From assembly GCA_028023455.1 (NCBI GenBank), contig JAQFVV010000504.1, positions 312,001 through 376,000 of the forward strand: a stretch of 64,000 bases of DNA. The letters run 5' to 3'. The position numbers and the translations under genes were made by a program. Shown here piece by piece: positions 56,221-64,000 of this stretch. Under the pieces are notes generated by a model. It did not search any database, was not told the origin of the DNA, and saw only the letters and a list, made by a program, of their open reading frames with translations. The DNA comes from Epiperipatus broadwayi. Lineage: Eukaryota; Onychophora; Udeonychophora; Euonychophora; Peripatidae. The first letter of the stretch is position 1. Each line of letters starts with the position of its first letter.

Positions 56221-58977
56221 TTCCCCATATATTAAAAAAAATCCCAGAGCACATACTATAGGATTATTCTCATTTATTTTATTTATTTCAATCAATTCTG
56301 AACCATAATTAAATGTTTGTTAATATTTTAAAAATACTTTGCAAATTCTATTTGAAATTCATTGTTGTATTTCTAAAGATTAAAAATACTAACTATTAAT
56401 ATTGATTTTTATAAGAGCTTTCTTCTCTCTAGTTTTGCATTAACACATCTTACATCTCACTAATTGATGATCATATTAAGAACATTACAATCTTGAAATA
56501 TATATTTTCTGCTAGTATAATTTAACCCATTTTTGCTATATCTTCATTTGCCTTTAACATTTTTTTTTTTAAAATAATACTATATACAATTTTTCTTTTC
56601 CAGTGAACTTCAAAAATCTGTGTCCTCTCCCATTTCTATCACTATAATCAAATTTACCCACAGCACTTATTTCAATTATTTGCTTATTGTAGAATTAATA
56701 TCACCTATGGCAATTTTGGGTCAAAAGGATCTGTATAAAAATCCTTTACTTATTTATCACAATGAAAACTTGTTGAAGCATAAATCTGAATTATCTGTAT
56801 TTGGTATCTTTCATTAAGTTGAATAACCAATCTTGTCATTCTATCTGATATACTATTAATCTCTACAGTATTATATTTTCACTTTTTATTTATAATGAAT
56901 CTTCCATTTGATCCATTATTTGTGATTTAGTAGTAAATCAGTTGTCATATTTAACACTTTCTTCCAATTTCATACAATCTTTGTTCATTTGAAAGTGATA
57001 TGCAGTTATAGATACGTACAAATGGTAGTCTTTGATTCCAATCACCAATATCTGCTTTGACTGATGTATTTAGCCTCCTGGTAATAGTACTGCATGTTAT
57101 GATTGTAAATATTAATAGGAAAGATCTTTCATACATCTTTATTCTGCCTTCAAAAATCTCAATTAAGCACTCAGATAACTAAGAATAAAAGACATGATGT
57201 TTCTTAAACAAGCCAATAAACATTTTACCCTGGTTGATGCACATTGACGAATAGGCATCCATGTTCATTGTGTGGATAATTTACATAGTAATTACAGTTG
57301 GAATGACAAGAATATATAAAATACAGATAGCTTGCAAAAGCAACAATAACAAAAAACATAACTTTCAATCTTTTATATTTTATTTTTTGTTCAGTATCAT
57401 CTACTATAACTAATATTAAACCGTTGTTAATCAACCAAAAACTTGTATTTGAAAATAATACTCAATGAATAATTCATTATTGAAGAATATAATTTTTTTA
57501 TGGTGTTATTTTTTAAAATTATAACTTTTATAGATTGTATGTTTTTTTAATTCAATTGAAAACAAACTATTTTTGATGCTGAATAAGTCATATCGTTTTG
57601 TTTTACCATTGATTTAAATATTTTCTAATTTTTATATTATAAAATTTTAACATCACATGCATAAATGAAATTTTCATTTATGCATTTTTTTTTATATTAT
57701 AGTTGAATAAAATTGTAAATATTCCAATCTTGATTAATAATAAATGTGGAATTAACCTTATAAAATTTTCTATACCGGTACTAATTATGTTGTTTTGGGG
57801 GATGGAAGTCATGCCATAGCATAATATTCATGTACATAATTAATATAGTAAATTTTATAAAGTTTGTTTTATTTGAATTATATATATATATACCAAGTAC
57901 AAATATGTATCAGGCATTTTTTTGATAAAATTATACTATATCTTTATTAGTTTTTATATATTTTTCTTTAGAATTGTTGAGAGCTAAATAGGGTCAAAGA
58001 AGAGCTTACAGTAGTGATGTCAATATTGACATAATTAATGAAAGGAACACGAAATTTAATTTAAAAAATGCTTTTATGGAAAATATACAGCAGATTAAAC
58101 AGAATTTGGAAAGAGGAACAGCTGTATAATTTTTTCCCATGAAACTGCAATTTTTATTAAAAATTCAATGTAAGGCTATACTGAATTTTCTTTTATAATC
58201 ATAATTCCATTTTAATAATACAAAAAGCTTTTATCAGAAATTCTTTTGTTTTTAAAAAATTGAACTGTTTTTCATCATGAGGAATTTTTTTTAATCTAGC
58301 CACCTCGCTGGGATTTTGAACTCAATCAGATTAAATGAAATAAACTATAGCAGCCCACAGTCTTTCAGAAGACAAACATAAGCCATATTTGTGGATTCCA
58401 TTCATCAGGTGAATGTTTATTACTAATTTGATAGTGGACTATATCTGAATGTTAATCAAATTTATACGCGAATGTAATTTTTCAATTAATTTTTTTTTGT
58501 ATTTAAAAATTATTTGTTTGACAAAAAATATTTATTACTATTTCAAAAGTTTAGCAATAATTTCATAGAAGTTTGTGTAAATATAATAAATATTAAAAGT
58601 ATTTTGAATTTTCTTTTTCTGTACTGTATGTTTAGGAGTTATAATGCAAATACTTCATCATACAATGCATTTTACTTATAGAGGTATATTGCAACCTAGT
58701 TATCTATAATCCCAAATGCTTGAAAATGAGAATATTTTAGGATACATAAAACAGATATATTTAGAAAAATTGCTTTTTATTTGACATAAAAATCAAGAAT
58801 ATAAATACAACAAAGAATGGAGACATCATGTTAAATGTTTTTAATGTTACGACGATGCATTTAGAATCATGTTTATTAAAAATATTTTTTATAGAGCGCA
58901 TGCTTTTTGGATATAATTATAATAATTCAAATAATAAATGCCCTGGTAATTAACAATTTTGCAATTAATAATTATTC
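56221..58977. other. no gene recognised
   Basis: A+T-rich with short palindromic bits (for example around 57655-57690, AAATGAAA/TTTCATTT). Nothing coding can be supported. Confidence 0.5.
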
Positions 58978-59025
58978 TTGCTTGCACTGAATGGCAATAC
59001 GCATGGAGAGTTTTGCCTGTTTTAT
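58978..59025 (+). repeat. family-A terminal fragment
   Basis: CTTGCACTGAATGGCAATAC followed by CATGGAGAGTTTTGCCTG. Outer arm end only. Confidence 0.65.
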
Positions 59026-59195
59026 TCTGCTGAGAAAAAATATTCTTTTTTTTATAAGTTGAATTGTTATTCAGCTTTGAATCCTACGATTTAAAAGTTA
59101 ATTTGAAGCTAATGAATAAAAAGTAATTTATTTTTCTTTTGTATTGTTCAATTGAACTATTCTTTTGGTTGATATGTAAGTTTGCTGTTTTTCAC

Positions 59196-59292
59196 AGAGG
59201 CAAAACTCTCCATACAGCAGCGCCACTCAGTGCAAGCCAGAATAATCAATAGATGCATAAAAAATGGTGATCATGTAATATTTGATTGTTTA
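59196..59292. repeat. family-A foldback, deleted to its ends
   Basis: AGGCAAAACTCTCCATACAG, AATAATCAATAGATGC, then the head AAAAATGGTGATCATGTAAT. Similar to the 49-bp relic at 47917 but longer. Confidence 0.65.
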
Positions 59293-59299
59293 GTTTTCT

Positions 59300-62200
59300 G
59301 TTAATAAATGAAAATAAAGACACCCCTTTTTGTGTAATTAAATTATTATTCAACTTTAAAAGGTATAATTTATTTCAAATGTTTGTGCTTTCTGTAAATT
59401 TGATATACATTACATATTTTTTTAGCTTTATTTCGGGTTCTGCAATTAATTTATAAAGCTATCTAATGTAAAATTTCCCAAGATTTTGGAATGGAGATAC
59501 TTAACTATTTCAATATCTTTGAATATACATTGTTACAGTATTTTTCAATGCTTTTCCAATATACACAATATGTAATGATAAATTTTGACTCAAATTCAAA
59601 TATTATAAGAATATTACCAAGCATCTGCGATACTAATGGTTTATAATCTAGAACCGAAGGTTAAAGTAAGTATAAGTCCTCCTGAAAGTATTTTTTTTTT
59701 CGAGTTTCAATCATCATCATTAATAAATTAGTACCCCCATCCCTGTATATCCCTCAGTGTACTGGATAATTTATAATGGCCGTGGATATTAATAGCATGT
59801 TTGGATTAGGTTCGGTAAGCAAATACAAACTAAAGAGATTAATAAAAAAAATATTATCAATAAATATATAAAATTGTGGCTATATACTTGCAACTATTAC
59901 TAGGTATATAAACTACTAAACATAATAATAATGACATATTTTAAATTTAAGGCCTTAGAAACATTATACTGATGAATGAAAAGTTGGAAACCATGGTTTT
60001 CTACATATACCATTTTATTACTATATTTATGAATGGTCATTAGTTTCTCCAAAACTGGTAGTTACTCTTTTGGTGCATTGATGATCTTACATGAGGTATT
60101 CAGTAGTATTGGTGACTTAGTCAATAGTTCTGGTAGGTTTTACAACAGTCCATTTTCCTCATGGCAAGATTAAAGTAGACAATAGCTAGTTTTAGCAAAC
60201 TTCAATATTAGTCTTTGATCTGATTGCTTGTCCTGGTGTGGTTATTGGTTTCTAGTCACACATATTTGATAATCTTCTGCTGCTGTCATGGTTGCTGTAT
60301 TGGATTTTAATATTAAAAAAATACTTTTAACTATTTCACAAAAGTTAGTGCGGTTGCCACTCATTCAGTTGACATTAAAAATTTTTTATTTTCAAATTGC
60401 GGGAAAACCAAATGGATTATGCATGTGTCAATACCATCATTCTCTGTGGTACGAGTTCCTTTTAATAGTGTATGGCATATTCAAATCAATCAAAATTTTA
60501 GACTTTATTATTTCTAATAAAAAATCCATTTAATTTTTTTTTCTATTAAATTTATTAGATTGTACAGAGAAAATAAAGGCATAAATCTCTTAATGGCAAA
60601 CCACAAAATGGATTCAACATGCTTCAAAGATTTTGCAATTTCAAGGTCTTTATCCCAAAAATAAATGTTATGTTATATATTGTATGTAAGTATTACTTTT
60701 AGATTTTTTAATTTATTATTTGAGTTTATTATTATTATTATAGATATTTCTTTGTACTAACATATCTGTGTAGTATCTAAATTATATTTATAAATTAGGC
60801 GATTATGTATAATGAAATTTTAGGGCTTTGATCCAAGTATGAGACCTTATTTTATAGACATAATCACTCTCAAAAGGTTTAATAATTTATCATCATGTAT
60901 TTGTGTGCATTTGTAGTAACGAGTCCATGATTTTAACTGCATTTATAAAATTAGATTATTATAAAATAGTACAATATAAATTTTAAGATTGATTATCAGA
61001 TGCACAGAAAACTTGCAGTTGATGAAGCAATCATAAAATTTACTGAGCATAGTAAACTCTTAAAACCAATAAAGATTTCAATTGGTGTGGATGTGACAAT
61101 AGCCACAATGTTATGTATACCATATGGAATTATATGCAGGCAAAGAATCAAACCCAGATTTTTACCTATGTCTTGGTAGTCATGTTGTGGAGTCACATTA
61201 TTTTTTAAGTGTACAGTTAGCAAATGAGTTATATGCAAATAATTATATCTCTGTGGACAAAAAATATAACAAGATAGGATCACTAGTGTATACAAAAAAT
61301 ATAAAATAAAGAGAGAAGACTCATTTTATCATTGATATAGACAGTGGTACTCAATTTCTAGTCTAGGATAGACAAGAAGCCAATTACTAAATTACAAATG
61401 CATACCCACCTTCTGGAAATAATTGTATCTTTTATTAAGATAAATCCTTTTCTTATGGATGCCTTGAGAGTTTTTGACTTCTGGGGTACAAGATAAAAAT
61501 GAAGAATTCTTATGCTACTACTTTTGTAAGCTATGGATTATCTCAGGTAAGAAGTATTATAATATGGTTTGGAGAATTTTATGAGGAATGCAAAGAAATT
61601 ATCAATGAAAATGTAATTTTAAACATAGTTAATGATAAATTAAAAATTATGAACAAACAATATAGTAATATTTTTTTCGGATATTAATATTTCTTTTTTT
61701 CCCTTACTTTTTAAAAGGAAATCACTACTTTTTTTAGCCTTATTATTTCCTTTAGTTTTTCTACTTTCTATCAAGATAAAGGTTTTGTTCTAACATTATT
61801 AAAATTGAAGTTATTGTGAAAATTGGTCTCAAATCAATTTTTTTAAAAATATCCAATATGGCGCTAAATACTTTTAAACTGTTAATGTCGCCAAGCTATG
61901 GCAATCTAAACTTCAGAGGAAAATGTTTTAACCAGCAGTTTTTCTTTTCTGCATAGGATCACTGCAACACTATCTGTTGAGTTAAAACTGATCTATTTAT
62001 ACCCCATATGCTATTCATACTTATTACTGGACTCTTCATTTCTTTCACATATTGCAGAAACAAATAATTATAGATATTTTTAAATAGGATCATTATTTTA
62101 TATCTAAGCGAACAAAAAAAAATATATATGTATTTTTTTATTTACATTAACAATAGGAAGAAAGAAAAAAATAATCAACTTTTAAAAATTGATAATTTTA

Positions 62201-62980
62201 TTTTTGTTAATCCATACTTTTAAATAACATTTAGATTTGCCATTAAATTTACTTTAAGAATTGGCAAATTTTTTAAAATTCCATAATTCAAAATTCTTTT
62301 ATGCATAGACTATTTTTTCTTTATTCCTTTACATAGAACTTATCATTTTATTATTTTTCAGAGTATCTTTCCATTATAAAATAGTTAATATAACTAAATG
62401 TATAAGCTAATTTTTTTTAAACCCATGTACATGTGTATTATATGTAGTACACACACATACAACAATTTATACATTTATTACTCAATTTTTTTGACGCAAA
62501 CTTTGTAATATAAAGTAACACATTTTTTACTATATTCACAAACTATGGATCAAGTCTGCTAGCCCATGGTCAACACTAGTTGTAGATAACTATAGAAATT
62601 ATTACAGATAGTAAAACCTAAAAACTCCTCTCCATATGAACAATCAATTAGCTTGGTGGATATTATCATCTCTTCAGTATTTCTTTGATAGTTGGATAAG
62701 ACTTTGTTCTGTAATGGATTATTTAAGATTTTGTTTTCGTCTAGCAATGAAAGTTTAAATCGTTTAGTTCATATAAATATACCTTTGAATCATTACATTA
62801 AAATCACAAATCATATTTATCAGTTTTGTGCTGTCAACATGTAATCGTATACACATTTTACATTATGCACTTGAAGTACAAGCAACATCACATGAAGAAT
62901 GAAGTGATATATCTTTAAGATGCCTACGTCTGGTCACAAAACTACCAATGCTGATAAATGCCTATTTTTCTAATACTTAT
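59300..62980. other. no gene recognised
   Basis: A+T-rich. A few short ORFs (60288-60533, 61499-61687) have no recognisable domains or splice context. An AATATGGCGCT stretch near 61856 resembles one near 25420 (AATATGGCGGC on the opposite strand). Confidence 0.5.
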
Positions 62981-63145
62981 TTTTTAAGCCAATAAACATC
63001 ACATGACCACCAACTCTTATGCTTGTGTATAACTGTTGTTAAAACAGGCAAAACTCACTATATACATTGCCACACACAGCAAGCTCGAGTAATCAATGGA
63101 TGCCAGAAGACTTGTGCATAAAATCCCCATCTAGTGCCTACTCAT

Positions 63146-63200
63146 CCAATATCCCCAGACTAGTTTCTGGCTTATGGCCTGCGTCAGTGAGGAGCCTTGG
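63146..63200 (-). ncRNA. family-A hammerhead motif, left arm
   Basis: Stem I consensus, stem II GGC-CATAA-GCC, GAAACTAGTC. The core is CTGACGC (A9 to C), expected to be inactive. Confidence 0.65.
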
Positions 63201-63685
63201 ATCTGAGAGCACTGCACTTAGATCTTAGGATCTAATGCAATCCTCCATCAACCACCTTTTATCCCCATTTAACTACAAAACTATGAGTTTTAAACTGAAA
63301 ACACCTTAATGTTTTCAATTCAAGCCCATTAGCTCATAGTCATATGGGTCTGAACCCAGTTCAGTACCCATACATTTTGGTATCTTTAATAACTGTAGCC
63401 ATGCATATCCTATTAGGCAGGATTGGTTTTAAATCAATAAACATCACATGACCACCAACTCTAATAGGATAGTGATGGCGCTAGTTATTAAAGAATCAAA
63501 AACACCAAAATGTATGGTACTGAACTGGATTCAGACCCATATGACTATATAAGCTGATGGGCTTGGATTGAAAACATTAAGGTGTTTTTAGTTTAAGATT
63601 TATAGTTTTGTAGTTAAATGGGGATAAAAGGTGGTTGTTGGGGGATTGTATTAGATCCTAAGATCTAGGTGCAGTGCTCTCAGAT

Positions 63686-63739
63686 CCAAGGCTCCTCACT
63701 GATGAAGGCCATAAGCCAGAAACTAGTCTGGGATATTGG
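63686..63739 (+). ncRNA. family-A hammerhead motif, right arm
   Basis: Core, stem II GGC/GCC and GAAACTAGTC are intact. One G is missing in the 3' stem I strand (TGGGATATTGG), shortening stem I. Confidence 0.7.
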
Positions 63740-64000
63740 ATGAGTTCTGGCATCCATTGATTACTCTAGCTTGCTGTGTGTGGCAATATATATAGAGAGT
63801 TTTGCCTGTTTTTACTTTTATTTATTGTCACTTTAAAGCCTTACTATCTCATATCTGATTTAATTTTCAAACAGTATGTGAATGGATTATCTCATTACTG
63901 TATGAAAATGTTAATTTAGAAAAATTTCCAAATAACTACTAAATCAAAAACTTAAAAGCAATTTTGAAATTATTAGTCAGATTTGTTTGTAAATCCGTAA

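Larger units (their letters stand above)
62985..63830. mobile_element. family-A foldback, longest copy
   Basis: Starts with the head AAGCCAATAAACATCACATG and ends GAGTTTTGCCTGTTTTT. The left arm reaches about 63430. A partial head (ATCAATAAACATCACATGAC) sits in the centre at about 63436-63455, a sign of a nested insertion or deletion. Hammerheads are at 63146-63200 and 63686-63739. Confidence 0.85.

Noticed and set aside
60288-60533. 81-codon plus-strand ORF
   Set aside because: No recognisable domain, splice sites or related copy. Length is within chance for this region.
60996-61309. 99-codon minus-strand ORF and overlapping plus-strand ORF
   Set aside because: No motif in either; the overlap on opposite strands suggests chance.
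1-64000. CRISPR arrays, bacterial operons, riboswitches or phage genes
   Set aside because: No regularly spaced direct repeats, no ribosome-binding sites with long ORFs. The window is clearly eukaryotic.

Overview
The window is A+T-rich eukaryotic nuclear DNA with no sign of prokaryotic organisation: no long intact ORFs, GT-AG bounded exons separated by kilobase introns, and dense decayed transposable elements (non-LTR retrotransposons, a hAT transposon, foldback elements). Composition, intron size and repeat load suggest an invertebrate animal, possibly an arthropod. The exact taxon cannot be read from the sequence.

Only one protein-coding gene is recognised with confidence. It lies on the minus strand and encodes the pre-rRNA endonuclease Las1/LAS1L. 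Eight exons, joined by matching splice phases, run from 44634 down to 3872: 44542-44634, 36109-36237, 26914-26986, 26727-26837, 26500-26637, 9237-9419, 5096-5201 and 3872-3972. The catalytic HEPN motif RHEATH is intact. The start exon was not found (it should lie above 44634), a mid-region exon is missing between 26500 and 9419 (12710-12760 is a weak candidate), and the C-terminus is not closed (1005-1145 is an exon-like block of uncertain ownership).

The rest is intron or flank filled with repeats. (i) Non-LTR retrotransposon pieces: LINE-A (2758-2885, 38630-40450, 51905-52345, 54375-56220), LINE-B (9530-10400 and 11985-12480) and RTE-like pieces (14085-14290, 35512-35840, 49930-51700). (ii) A nearly complete but dead hAT transposon at 30643-33726 with inverted ends and an 8-bp duplication. 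(iii) A decayed LTR-type element at 15279-17741. (iv) Several foldback families.

The most notable signal is a set of hammerhead-ribozyme motifs. One near-ideal type I hammerhead is at 21845-21900 (minus). A related 55-nt motif occurs 13 times in the mirrored arms of foldback family A. A third, distinct hammerhead family with a long stem II occurs three times (24045, 34807, 38366). Weaker candidates are at 3595 and in foldback family B. Families A and B have asymmetric ends and target-site duplications of 8-12 bp. This resembles hammerhead-bearing retroelements (Penelope-like elements, retrozymes) more than a classical inverted-terminal-repeat transposon. No reverse transcriptase was found physically linked to them here.
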